From Desmospora activa DSM 45169 (lineage in GTDB: Bacteria > Bacillota > Bacilli > Thermoactinomycetales > DSM-45169), in the NCBI RefSeq assembly GCF_003046315.1, contig NZ_PZZP01000001.1, forward strand, positions 2,232,001-2,296,000: DNA of 64,000 nucleotides. Direction: 5' to 3'. Both the position numbers and the translations under genes were made by a program. Shown one piece after another: positions 14,580 through 22,552 of the stretch; position 1 is the stretch's first letter; the number at the start of each line of letters is the position of its first letter. The notes under the pieces were generated by a model. The model saw only the letters and a list, made by a program, of their open reading frames with translations, did not search any database and was not told the origin of the DNA.

Positions 14580-15842
14580 ATGACGTCAAAAGAGGATCGT
14601 ATTACGCCCTCTTCCACACTTACATTTAAAGACTATGTAAAAGCGATTGGCCCAGGCGTGATTATCGCTGCGGCCATCATTGGACCGGGAACCGTTACAA
14701 CCACCTCGGTGGCAGGAGCCACTTATGGGTATGAAGCGCTCTGGATTGTGATTCTGGCATGTGTGGTCTCCTATTTTTATCAGGAGCCCGCCATTCGCAT
14801 CACATTGCGTAAAAGTACATCTTTAATGGAAGGAGTGCGTCAACATGTCGGAAAACCGGCCTCCGGTTTTTTATTGGTCGCTCTAATCACGGGAGCTGTC
14901 GCTTTTCAAGCGGGTAATTTTACCGGCGCGGCTATGGCCCTCAATTATTTTATACCAGAAATAACGATCACCGCATGGGCCTTGACCATGGCGATTTCGG
15001 CATTGGTTATCGCTTGGCTCGGAGTTTACACCTTGTTAGAAAACATCAATAAGGTTTTGATCGGCCTGATGGTTGTGGCTTTTGTCATTACCGGCTTTGT
15101 ATCCGGCCCCAGCCTCGGTGATCTGGTAAGCAAAGGCTTTTCCTTCCGTATACCGGGAGGAGACTACTGGATGGTGCTCGCGCTGTTGGCGACCACATTG
15201 CCCCCTAATACTGTATTGGGCCTATCCGCCTTTCTTAAAAAGAAATACGCAACCGTAGCCGATCGCATCCCCTCTCGGGAAATTGCCCTCTCCCGCTTCG
15301 ATCTCCGCTTTAACATGGTAATTACTGCGTTTATCACCGGATCGATCATCATCTGTGCCGGTGCCGTCATTCATCCACAAGGGATTGAGATAACCGGAGC
15401 CGAGGATATGGCGATGCAACTAACTCCGCTTTTGGGGCGGTTTGCTGGGGTATCGTTTGCCTTGGGATTGTGGGCGGCCGGTTTTTCTTCCGGTCTGTAT
15501 CAAGCCTCTTTGGCCTACATTTTGATGAACCAGGCATTTGGGTGGCCGGAAGATGCCACCGCACTCCGCAGTCGTATCATCATGGTGGTGACCAGTTTGG
15601 TACCGGTCGGGATTATCGCCCTGTTTGACGAGATGCCGATTGCCGTCATCGTCACCGCACAAGCCTTAAACGGGTTGGCGTTACCGCTGGTGGCAGCCTT
15701 GATCTGGCTTCTCAGCAATAAGAAAGATTTCTTAGGGGATTCCGTCAACAACTCCAGACAAAATATCATCTACGGTTTGATTATGCTACTGGTTACCTTT
15801 CTGGCGCTGCGTGTCTTTCTTGAGTTATTCCATGTCATTTAG
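14580..15842 (+). CDS. NRAMP-family transporter, YcsG-like
   Basis: 420 aa, ATG with AAAAGGAGG upstream; about 11 hydrophobic segments. TM1 reads AAAIIGPGTVTTTSVAGA, where canonical Mn/Fe carriers have DPGN. In the TM6 region the expected metal-binding MPH is not visible; LATTLPPNTVLG is present instead. Non-canonical NRAMP relatives move other substrates (for example Mg2+ in NRMT proteins), so manganese transport should not be assumed. Next to the DUF1445 pseudogene it resembles the ycsG-ycsI pair of the B. subtilis 5-oxoprolinase locus, suggesting the remainder of a reduced cluster. Confidence 0.8.
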   Translation: MTSKEDRITPSSTLTFKDYVKAIGPGVIIAAAIIGPGTVTTTSVAGATYGYEALWIVILACVVSYFYQEPAIRITLRKSTSLMEGVRQHVGKPASGFLLVALITGAVAFQAGNFTGAAMALNYFIPEITITAWALTMAISALVIAWLGVYTLLENINKVLIGLMVVAFVITGFVSGPSLGDLVSKGFSFRIPGGDYWMVLALLATTLPPNTVLGLSAFLKKKYATVADRIPSREIALSRFDLRFNMVITAFITGSIIICAGAVIHPQGIEITGAEDMAMQLTPLLGRFAGVSFALGLWAAGFSSGLYQASLAYILMNQAFGWPEDATALRSRIIMVVTSLVPVGIIALFDEMPIAVIVTAQALNGLALPLVAALIWLLSNKKDFLGDSVNNSRQNIIYGLIMLLVTFLALRVFLELFHVI

Positions 15843-15983
15843 GTGAAGCGCTAAAGAGAACCCATCGCCGCCATCCAGCGACTACAACTTACGTCGGTCG
15901 GAACAGACGCGAGTGTTTCTGGAAAACATTCTAATTGACCACGCCTCCGCTTTATAGTAAGCTTTTAAAATAATTTCATATCA

Positions 15984-16164
15984 CGGGGATAGGTATGTTG
16001 GATTAGTCCAACGTTTAAAAGGGAAATCGGTGAAAATCCGATGCGGTCCCGCCACTGTAACAGGGGAACCGACGGCATATCAGCCACTCATTCATTTGCA
16101 TGGATCACGAATGGGGAAGGCGCCGTCCGATGATGAACCTGGAGCCAGGAGACCTGCCTATCCC
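15984..16164 (+). ncRNA. cobalamin (AdoCbl) riboswitch
   Basis: The conserved core AGGGAA-N2-GGTGAAAATCCGATGCGG (starting ~16020) is followed by the B12 box GCCACTGTAACAGGGG (about 16051-16066). The closing P1 stem pairs GGGATAGG (~15986) with CCTATCCC (~16157). A terminator at 16270-16306 precedes metE, so binding of cobalamin should stop metE transcription. Confidence 0.93.
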
Positions 16165-16269
16165 AACAACACCAGTGGTACCTACGGTTGATAGGGAGGT
16201 GTTTGGATGAACGGGATTGAACCCATTTGAATTTGTCATGGGAAGTAATCACATGAACAGAAGCATCCA

Positions 16270-16306
16270 GCCATCTCCGCGTGTGTACTTGGGAGATGGC
16301 TTTTTT
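16270..16306 (+). terminator. riboswitch expression-platform terminator
   Basis: GCCATCTCC/GGAGATGGC stem (9 bp, 13-nt loop) followed by six T, 24 nt before the metE start. Confidence 0.85.
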
Positions 16307-16329
16307 AATGATGAAAGGGGCGATGGATT

Positions 16330-18633
16330 GTGGTAAACGTATACACCAGTAACCTCGGATACCCGCGAATCGGAAAACGGCGAGAATGGAAAAAAGCGCT
16401 GGAATCTCATTGGTCCGGCAAAATCGAGCAAGCGGAGTTGGAGGAGCGGATAAAAACGCTCCGGCATGAATACTTGCATACACAGGTGGAAAAAGGGGTT
16501 GATCTCCCACCCGTGGGTGACTTCACCTACTATGACCATGTGTTGGATACGGCGGTCATGTTTGGACTGATCCCCAAGCGCTTTGGCCATGATGGAGGTC
16601 CAGTTTCCCTGGACACCTATTTTGCAATGGCCCGAGGGAATCAAAAAGCGGTCGCATGTGAAATGACCAAATGGTTTGATACCAACTACCATTACATCGT
16701 TCCGGAATGGGAAGAGGAAATGGTACCCACTTTGCTGGAAAACCGTCCGCTTCGTGCTTTCCGTGAAGCCAAACGCTGGGGAATCAACGCCAAACCGGTG
16801 ATTCTAGGCCCGTTTACATTTTTAAAACTGGCCAAGGGATTTCATCCTGATCAGTTTTCCCGCTTGCTCTTGGACACCCTCACTCCGCTGTATGCCCAAG
16901 TGCTGCAAGAATTAGAGGCAGCAGGCGCCGATTGGATTCAACTGGATGAACCCGCCTTCGTAACGGATGTCACCGCCGCTGAAATGGAATGGTTACACAC
17001 CGCATACAGTCGACTGGCGGATGCCGCTCCTGGGCTGCGCCTGTTGGTGCAAACTTATTTTGACTCCGTCTCCGCTTACTCCGATCTAATCCGTTTACCA
17101 GTACACGGAATCGGGCTGGATCTGGTGTACGGCCGGGAAGAAAACCTGGCATCGCTCCAAAAGCATGGATTTCCCGAGGATAAAGTACTTGCGCTAGGTT
17201 TGATCGACGGCCGTAACATCTGGAAAACACCCTTGCAAAAACAGCTCAACCTGCTGGAGGAGATTCGGGAGATCGTCTCTCCGGCCGCATGGATGTTACA
17301 ACCCTCTTGCAGCCTGTTGCATGTACCGGTAGATGCGGCAGAAGAGCAGGAGCTACCATCAGAGTTAGCCGGGGTAATCGCCTTTGCCCATGAAAAATTG
17401 GATGAATTGAGCATTTTAAAAGAAGGATTCCTCCACGGGCAAGCGGTTGTTGCCGAAGTATTGCAAGAAAACGCTGCTGCGATTGAAACGTTTGATCAGG
17501 CTTCTTTTCGCCGGATTCCTGAGATACGGAAGGAGATCGCCAACCTTACTTCCACAGCCTTTACCCGCAGCCATCCCTTTGCCGAACGACAAGAACAGCA
17601 GGAAAAATTCTACTCCTTCCCGCTGTTTCCCACCACAACCATCGGCAGTTTTCCGCAAAGCCCGGAGGTGCGACGCGCCCGTAAAAAATGGCGAACGGGC
17701 GAATGGTCCGAGGAACGTTACCGTGAATTTGTACAAAAAGAGACCGCTCGTTGGATCGGCATTCAGGAAGAGATCGGCTTGGATGTACTGGTTCACGGTG
17801 AATTTGAACGAACCGATATGGTAGAGTATTTTAGCGATAAATTGACCGGCTTCTCCTTTACGAAACACGGTTGGGTCCAATCCTACGGTTCCCGTTGTGT
17901 TAAACCACCCATCATCCACGGCGATGTCGCTTTCCATGCACCGATGACGGCGGAGATGAGCAGCTATGCGCAATCGCTGACAGAAAAAAAGGTAAAAGGC
18001 ATGTTGACCGGCCCCACCACCATGATCCGTTGGTCCTTTGTGCGTGATGATCTCCCGGAAAGCGAAGTCGCTCTTCAAATCGGGTATGCCTTGCGACAGG
18101 AAGTGGATGCACTGGAGTCCAGCGGGATCGCCATCATCCAGGTGGACGAACCGGCATTGCGCGAAGGGTTGCCCCTAAAGAAACACAAGTGGAAGGCATA
18201 CCTGGATCAAGCGGTACGCGCATTCCGTCTGGCCACCTCTTCTGTTCAACCGCAAACACAAATCCACACTCATATGTGTTATAGCGAGTTTCATGATATC
18301 ATCGATGCGATTCAAACGCTGGATGCCGACGTCATTTCCATTGAATCCTCGCGCAGTCACGGGGAGCTGATCCATGCCTTTGAGGAAAAAACGTATCCCT
18401 TAGGGATTGGACTGGGCGTCTACGATATCCATAGCCCCCGCATCCCCACAGAAGCGGAAATGTTACAGACGGTTGAGCGGGCATTGCGCGTTCTGCCCCC
18501 TACTCTTTTTTGGATCAATCCCGACTGCGGCTTAAAAACGCGACGAGAAGAGGAAGTAGTAGCCTCCCTGCAAAAGATGGTGCAGGTGGCACAAGCGATT
18601 CGCCAGCAGTGGCAGAAGACGATTACTTCTTAA
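16330..18633 (+). CDS. metE: cobalamin-independent methionine synthase
   Basis: 767 aa, the normal MetE length, from GTG. Transfers methyl from 5-methyltetrahydropteroyl-triglutamate to homocysteine in the cytoplasm. The N-terminal half starts with SNLGYPRIGKRREWKKALE. The C-terminal barrel contains TTTIGSFPQSPEVRRARKKW, and the zinc site is visible as His648 and Cys650 (HTHMC) with Cys733 (NPDCGLKTR). Control by the upstream cobalamin riboswitch is standard: MetE is off when B12 allows the B12-dependent enzyme to work, which implies a metH elsewhere. Confidence 0.95.
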   Translation: MVNVYTSNLGYPRIGKRREWKKALESHWSGKIEQAELEERIKTLRHEYLHTQVEKGVDLPPVGDFTYYDHVLDTAVMFGLIPKRFGHDGGPVSLDTYFAMARGNQKAVACEMTKWFDTNYHYIVPEWEEEMVPTLLENRPLRAFREAKRWGINAKPVILGPFTFLKLAKGFHPDQFSRLLLDTLTPLYAQVLQELEAAGADWIQLDEPAFVTDVTAAEMEWLHTAYSRLADAAPGLRLLVQTYFDSVSAYSDLIRLPVHGIGLDLVYGREENLASLQKHGFPEDKVLALGLIDGRNIWKTPLQKQLNLLEEIREIVSPAAWMLQPSCSLLHVPVDAAEEQELPSELAGVIAFAHEKLDELSILKEGFLHGQAVVAEVLQENAAAIETFDQASFRRIPEIRKEIANLTSTAFTRSHPFAERQEQQEKFYSFPLFPTTTIGSFPQSPEVRRARKKWRTGEWSEERYREFVQKETARWIGIQEEIGLDVLVHGEFERTDMVEYFSDKLTGFSFTKHGWVQSYGSRCVKPPIIHGDVAFHAPMTAEMSSYAQSLTEKKVKGMLTGPTTMIRWSFVRDDLPESEVALQIGYALRQEVDALESSGIAIIQVDEPALREGLPLKKHKWKAYLDQAVRAFRLATSSVQPQTQIHTHMCYSEFHDIIDAIQTLDADVISIESSRSHGELIHAFEEKTYPLGIGLGVYDIHSPRIPTEAEMLQTVERALRVLPPTLFWINPDCGLKTRREEEVVASLQKMVQVAQAIRQQWQKTITS

Positions 18634-18640
18634 AGGGATT

Positions 18641-18684
18641 CCGCCTTGCCCCTTTATGGAAGCAAGGCGGTTTACAGATTTTTG
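18641..18684 (+). terminator. metE terminator
   Basis: CCGCCTTGC/GCAAGGCGG stem with a 12-nt loop; the T-rich tail is interrupted (TTTACAGATTTTT). Confidence 0.65.
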
Positions 18685-18687
18685 CCG

Positions 18688-19079
18688 ACTAAAGACCAAC
18701 TCCTTTAGGGGTGGGATGAAAGGCCGCGTTACTCGGTATCCTTTATTGGGGATGGTAAGAGCAATCCGTTTGTTGTATAATCGAACGTATGAGCGGTGCC
18801 CATCCCACTGATAGTGGGTTTGTTCCTTGAAAACGTTATGGTATGGGGTTCTAGCGGCGAAAATCCCTTCCGCTGGGTAAAACCATAAGAGTGAACAAAA
18901 AGGAACTAGAACGCTGGTAACAGGCGTTCCGCCCATGCGGGTACATACAGCTTAAGCTGTAGAACTGCATGGGACGGGCTGATGAGACAGCCCTGAACTT
19001 AGGAGTTGCACGAAGCAGAAATGAATTGAGTGCGCTAACTACCTAAGAATCCTGCGGCTTCAGTCGTGTGGAGTCTCAA
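18688..19079 (+). mobile_element. IS200/IS605-derived element lacking ORFs (MITE-like)
   Basis: About 390 bp with no transposase or accessory ORF. The left end has a subterminal hairpin CTAAAG/CTTTAG (18689-18708) and a relic -10 (TATAAT near 18776). The right end has a bulged hairpin TCCTGCGGC-TTCA-GTCGTGTGGA just before GTCTCAA, the form of IS605-family right ends. No terminal inverted repeats or target duplication, as expected for this family. It looks like an internal deletion that removed tnpB (or iscB). Left boundary approximate. The right boundary falls in the stop codon of the ABC permease. Confidence 0.65.
18880..19079 (+). ncRNA. omega-RNA-like structured RNA at the element's right end
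   Basis: Nested helices are seen: GAACGC/GCGTTC (18909-18929); CCCATGC/GCATGGG (18932-18973) enclosing the perfect hairpin ACAGCTTAAGCTGT (18947-18960); GGGCTG/CAGCCC (18976-18993); and the terminal hairpin near 19050-19073. A structured RNA overlapping the right end is the position of TnpB-associated omega RNA, whose guide is the flanking sequence after the right end (here from 19080). An IscB-type (HEARO) RNA is an alternative. Expression is not shown. Confidence 0.6.
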
Positions 19080-19864
19080 ACAACCACATCCCGCTTTTTA
19101 AAAATGAACCATGCAATTACATGAAATAATAAAAAATGAACGATTAACACACCAAGGGAAAATTCCAGTGTCATCCCTTTGAACACAGGATCGCCACCTT
19201 GTACATATGGACTCAGATCCAAATTGGCGAACAGGAGAAACTTTCCTCCTTCCCAACTCACATAAGCGAGTAACTCTGTCAAAAACGAACCTACAAACAG
19301 TAAAAAAATGGTCAATCCAATGGAAAGGGAACTACTGCGGGAAACTGTGGAAAGCAGAAAAGCGAGTGTAGCCATCATGATTACTTCCACTAGATACAAA
19401 CCACAATCGATTCCAAGGTTTAATAGCTGCTGAATGGGGTTTCCCTCTAATGAAGGCTGACCGAAAAAGATCAACCCAAACACCAATGTACTGATCCAGA
19501 AAATAATCATGCAAAGGACGGCAAACAGCAAAACAGCCAAATATTTAGATTGTAGGATTTTGGTCCGATTGGCCGGACGGATTAACAGCAGTTTCACCGT
19601 TCCCCAGTTAAATTCACTGGATATGATATCCCCCGCGATCACAATGGTCCAGATTTGAACGAAAAACAACAGATGAGTACTATCCGCAGCAAAAGACCAC
19701 CAGTCATACTGAACCCCTGATGAATGTTCTAGATATTTCATGAAGAGTGCCATGCAAAAATGTAGAAGAATCATCAGTCCAATAAACACAGTCGTTCGCA
19801 ATCGCTCCATGATTTTCATAAGCTCAATCCGCAACAAACGGTACCGACTAGTCATTGTAATCAC
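19076..19864 (-). CDS. ABC-2 type transporter permease
   Basis: 262 aa. Six hydrophobic segments, e.g. TVFIGLMILLHFCMALFM at the N-terminus and GVLIVHFLLFHVIAWFIF at the C-terminus, with the ABC-2 pattern IVIAGDIISSEFNWGTVKLLLIRPANRTKIL. The start overlaps the upstream ATPase gene by 17 bp, showing translational coupling. The stop codon (TGA at 19076-19078) lies in the end of the adjacent IS605-like element, so the last residues (RDVVV) may be altered relative to the ancestral protein. Substrate unknown; bacteriocin-immunity-type exporters have this two-gene form. Confidence 0.85.
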   Translation of the reverse strand: MITMTSRYRLLRIELMKIMERLRTTVFIGLMILLHFCMALFMKYLEHSSGVQYDWWSFAADSTHLLFFVQIWTIVIAGDIISSEFNWGTVKLLLIRPANRTKILQSKYLAVLLFAVLCMIIFWISTLVFGLIFFGQPSLEGNPIQQLLNLGIDCGLYLVEVIMMATLAFLLSTVSRSSSLSIGLTIFLLFVGSFLTELLAYVSWEGGKFLLFANLDLSPYVQGGDPVFKGMTLEFSLGVLIVHFLLFHVIAWFIFKKRDVVV

Positions 19865-20768
19865 CTTCTGTCATTTCCAAAAACCGATCTTCCAGTGTTT
19901 TTTCCATCCTCTTAATTTCGTACACTTGAATACCCCTATAAGCCAATCGAGTGTTTAGAACGGCGATCTCCGCTTTTTTCAATGTAATCTCAAACCCCTT
20001 TGAACCCTGCTTAAACGCTATATTCCAATTCAACTCCTTTAAAATGTCGGAAATTTGGTCCAGTTGATCCACCTCAAATTGAACAAGCATGCTTTCGCCA
20101 TCCGGCTCCATTTCATTCACTTGCTTCACCAATCGCCCCTGTTGCATAATCACGACTCGATCACACATCAATTCCATTTCCGACAGTAAGTGACTCGATA
20201 CCACCACTGCGGTTCCTTTTTCCTTTGCCAAATAATGAAGGTAATCTCGTAACTCGCGGATTCCCGCAGGATCAAGCCCGTTGGTTGGTTCATCCAGGAT
20301 AAGAATTGATGGCTCGTGCAGGATTGCTTGTGCTACGCCTAAGCGCTGGCGCATCCCGAGAGAGTACGTCCTAACGGGATCATGGATGCTTGAATCCAGT
20401 TTTACAATTGAAACAACCTTATTCATTCTTTCCTTCGTGATACCCGGTACCATGCAGGAATAATGAAGCAAATTTTTATACCCTGACAAAAAGGGGTAAA
20501 GCTCCGGATTTTCTACAATGGCACCCACATGGCGAATCGCTTCTTCAAACTGTGTTCGAATGCTATGGCTATGAATAAGGATGTCCCCTGCCGTCATCGC
20601 CATGAGACCCACCATCATTCTAATCACGGTTGTCTTTCCAGCTCCGTTCGGCCCAAGAAGGCCTACAATCTCCCCTGGAAACACCTCAAACGACAGCTGA
20701 TCGACAATTTTTTTGCCATTGATCACTTTACTCACGTTGCTAACCTCTATCACAGGAGTTGGTTCCAT
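19848..20768 (-). CDS. ABC transporter ATP-binding protein
   Basis: 306 aa, ATG with GAAGGGA upstream. Walker A GPNGAGKTTVIRMMVG (around residue 40), ABC signature YSLGMRQRLGVAQAI, Walker B ILILDEPTNGLDPAG, and switch His in VVVSSHLLSEME. The C-terminal ~85 residues form the accessory domain seen in CcmA/BcrA-type exporters. Encoded with the ABC-2 permease downstream. Divergent from the SgrR-like fragment. Confidence 0.9.
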   Translation of the reverse strand: MEPTPVIEVSNVSKVINGKKIVDQLSFEVFPGEIVGLLGPNGAGKTTVIRMMVGLMAMTAGDILIHSHSIRTQFEEAIRHVGAIVENPELYPFLSGYKNLLHYSCMVPGITKERMNKVVSIVKLDSSIHDPVRTYSLGMRQRLGVAQAILHEPSILILDEPTNGLDPAGIRELRDYLHYLAKEKGTAVVVSSHLLSEMELMCDRVVIMQQGRLVKQVNEMEPDGESMLVQFEVDQLDQISDILKELNWNIAFKQGSKGFEITLKKAEIAVLNTRLAYRGIQVYEIKRMEKTLEDRFLEMTEGDYND

Positions 20769-20938
20769 CGGCTACTTCCCTTCTTTTTAGATCAAGTGAT
20801 AAACGATTTGGGCCTTAGTGTCATTGTAAAAGAAACGAACATCAAAAAAGGGGTAATCATTTTAGAAAATGTCCCCGTATTCCCTGCTTCCATCCGCTAT
20901 AATAACGGTAGAAACTTGAAGGAGAACAAGGTGATTCA

Positions 20939-21448
20939 ATGAAAATTGTAGAGCATTACTTGGAATTGCGTCTAAACTATATGACAGTGGAAAATCACTG
21001 TACACTGGAAGTTAGTTTAAAAGAATTATCAAACGTGCTCTACTGCTCTCCACGCAATGTAAAACGGATTATGAACGCACTGGACGATGAAGGATTTCTT
21101 TACTGGAAGCCGGGAGGCGGCCGCGGGAGACGATCAAAATTTCAATTTAAGCGTTCTCTATCGGATGTGTTTCTGTTGTATTTTAAACACTTGGTCGGCC
21201 GTGGAAAGTTCAAAGAAGCGATTCGCACCCTTAAACAAAACGGCGTCCCCGTCGAGATCCGGGAAGAATGCTACAAACATTTGATGAGGGAATTGAGCTT
21301 CCCACGGGTTGAATTAGATGAAAATGGATGGAATACAGCCGATCCAAGCCGATCTACCCTATCCCCCGCCATCGTTTCCACCGTCACGGGAAGATGGCTA
21401 TTGGTAGACGGAGGACGCCAGCAACAAAGAGAACAGGAAACGGGATAA
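20939..21448 (+). CDS. SgrR-like DNA-binding protein, C-terminally truncated
   Basis: 169 aa. Residues 1-115 form an SgrR-type N-terminal winged helix (MKIVEHYLELRL, SLKELSNVLYCSPRNVKRIMNALDDEGFLYWKPGGGRGRRS). Full-length SgrR relatives continue with a ~450-residue solute-binding domain. Here only the first traces follow (RSTLSPAIVSTVTG, like the start of that domain) before an unrelated tail and stop. The gene is therefore probably truncated and may survive as a DNA-binding-only protein or be inactive. Divergent from the ABC exporter genes (170 bp apart). Confidence 0.7.
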   Translation: MKIVEHYLELRLNYMTVENHCTLEVSLKELSNVLYCSPRNVKRIMNALDDEGFLYWKPGGGRGRRSKFQFKRSLSDVFLLYFKHLVGRGKFKEAIRTLKQNGVPVEIREECYKHLMRELSFPRVELDENGWNTADPSRSTLSPAIVSTVTGRWLLVDGGRQQQREQETG

Positions 21449-21520
21449 CGTGAAATGCCCAATCGAGGTTTTCTTGATTCCGCACGGTTGGTTTAAGTGT
21501 GATAATCGCTCAACTCTTTA

Positions 21521-21546
21521 AGCCCCCGTTCAAGCGGGGGCTTTGA
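21521..21546 (+). terminator. terminator after the SgrR-like gene
   Basis: AGCCCCCG/CGGGGGCT stem, 6-nt loop, short T-rich tail. Confidence 0.65.
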
Positions 21547-21704
21547 TTTGCGGTCGGGGTATTTGAATGGGGGCTTGTCTACCGATTCTTATTTGAAAGA
21601 CGGATGGCCGCTAACAAATCCGCTTTTTGGTTTGAAGGTCAAAATAAATTCCCGGTCTGCCTGACACACCTCTTTCTTATACCAAAAACTGAACTTACTC
21701 CGCA

Positions 21705-21740
21705 AACAAAAAAACGCCGCATATCAGCATATGCGGCGTT
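21705..21740 (-). terminator. nucB terminator
   Basis: Minus strand AACGCCGCATAT/ATATGCGGCGTT, 4-nt loop, seven T. Confidence 0.85.
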
Positions 21741-21750
21741 GACATGTCAA

Positions 21751-22170
21751 TCACTGAACGACAAATCTCACCTTGGTACCGTCAGGATAGCTGCTGACTT
21801 GATTCCCCACCCAAGCCCCTGCACCGCGATTGTCGGAGGGAGATATGTAGCGTACACTGGCACCTTTGCCGCCCTCTAGACACATTGCCATCGGATATTC
21901 GTCACGGTCATATCCTTCTTTGGTCGGTATACCGGCTAGGGATTCTTTACGGCGCTGATCAGCACCCGGACGGTCAATGGTACAGATATCAGGGTGACCA
22001 GCGCGGATGGCATCACGGATGTGGGCTCCTGTTTCTGGATAACGATCACTAGGGAAGTAAAGGACATAGTCATAGCTGGCAGCATCGCTGGACTGTGTCT
22101 GAAAACCGATCACCATGGAAGAGACGAGAAATAGAACGGCCAAAAACAGAGTAATACGCTTTTTAAGCAT
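21751..22170 (-). CDS. nucB: extracellular sporulation DNase, NucA/NucB family
   Basis: 139 aa, ATG with AAGGGG upstream. An N-terminal Sec signal peptide ([20 protein letters not shown], then Q-S-S-D-A-A) precedes the NucB domain, whose catalytic motif [16 protein letters not shown] and following [19 protein letters not shown] closely match B. subtilis NucB. NucB is a secreted metal-dependent DNase made during sporulation that degrades extracellular DNA. The same family includes NucA of competence, so the assignment rests on size and likeness to NucB. A possible promoter has TATAAT at 22210-22215 on the minus strand. Confidence 0.9.
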   Translation of the reverse strand: MLKKRITLFLAVLFLVSSMVIGFQTQSSDAASYDYVLYFPSDRYPETGAHIRDAIRAGHPDICTIDRPGADQRRKESLAGIPTKEGYDRDEYPMAMCLEGGKGASVRYISPSDNRGAGAWVGNQVSSYPDGTKVRFVVQ

Positions 22171-22552
22171 GAAGAACTACCCCTTTTGTCGTAAATTTGA
22201 GACAAATCTATTATAAGGGGTTTCCTTGTAAAATTTAATTATTTTTTTGTTAAAAATCGTTAGGATATTTTAAATGGCTTTGTTGGTGCATTTTTTTGAT
22301 AATTTTTAGGTTAATGATCAAAAAATATACAGTTTACATAGATATACTTAAAAAACAAAAATAAAATGATTAACTAATAACCGGCGAACCATTCTTTAAT
22401 CGTGGAAATCCAACTGAATACTCCTCGATCATCATTTCACCCTATTTCTATACACTCTCTTCCTCCGAAACCTAGATCCTTCTCATTATGGTAAGTGCAC
22501 ACGCTTCATCGATATAATGGAAAAAACCTTCAGCCATGAAGGGAGGGATTGG
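22171..22552. promoter_or_regulatory. divergent intergenic region, nucB / flippase
   Basis: 382 bp, strongly AT-rich on the nucB side. Minus-strand TATAAT (22210-22215) with TTAAAT 17 nt upstream may drive nucB. Plus-strand TATAAT at 22512-22517 lies 35 nt before the flippase start, with only a weak -35. No further gene seen. Confidence 0.4.

Noticed and set aside
16088..16692. Minus-strand open frames across the cobalamin riboswitch and metE start
   Set aside because: They cover conserved RNA and metE coding sequence in the wrong strand; no start signals or recognisable motifs.
18532..18936. 134-codon minus-strand frame spanning the metE 3' end and the IS605-like element
   Set aside because: It crosses the metE terminator and the structured RNA; no transposase or nuclease motifs, so it is chance.
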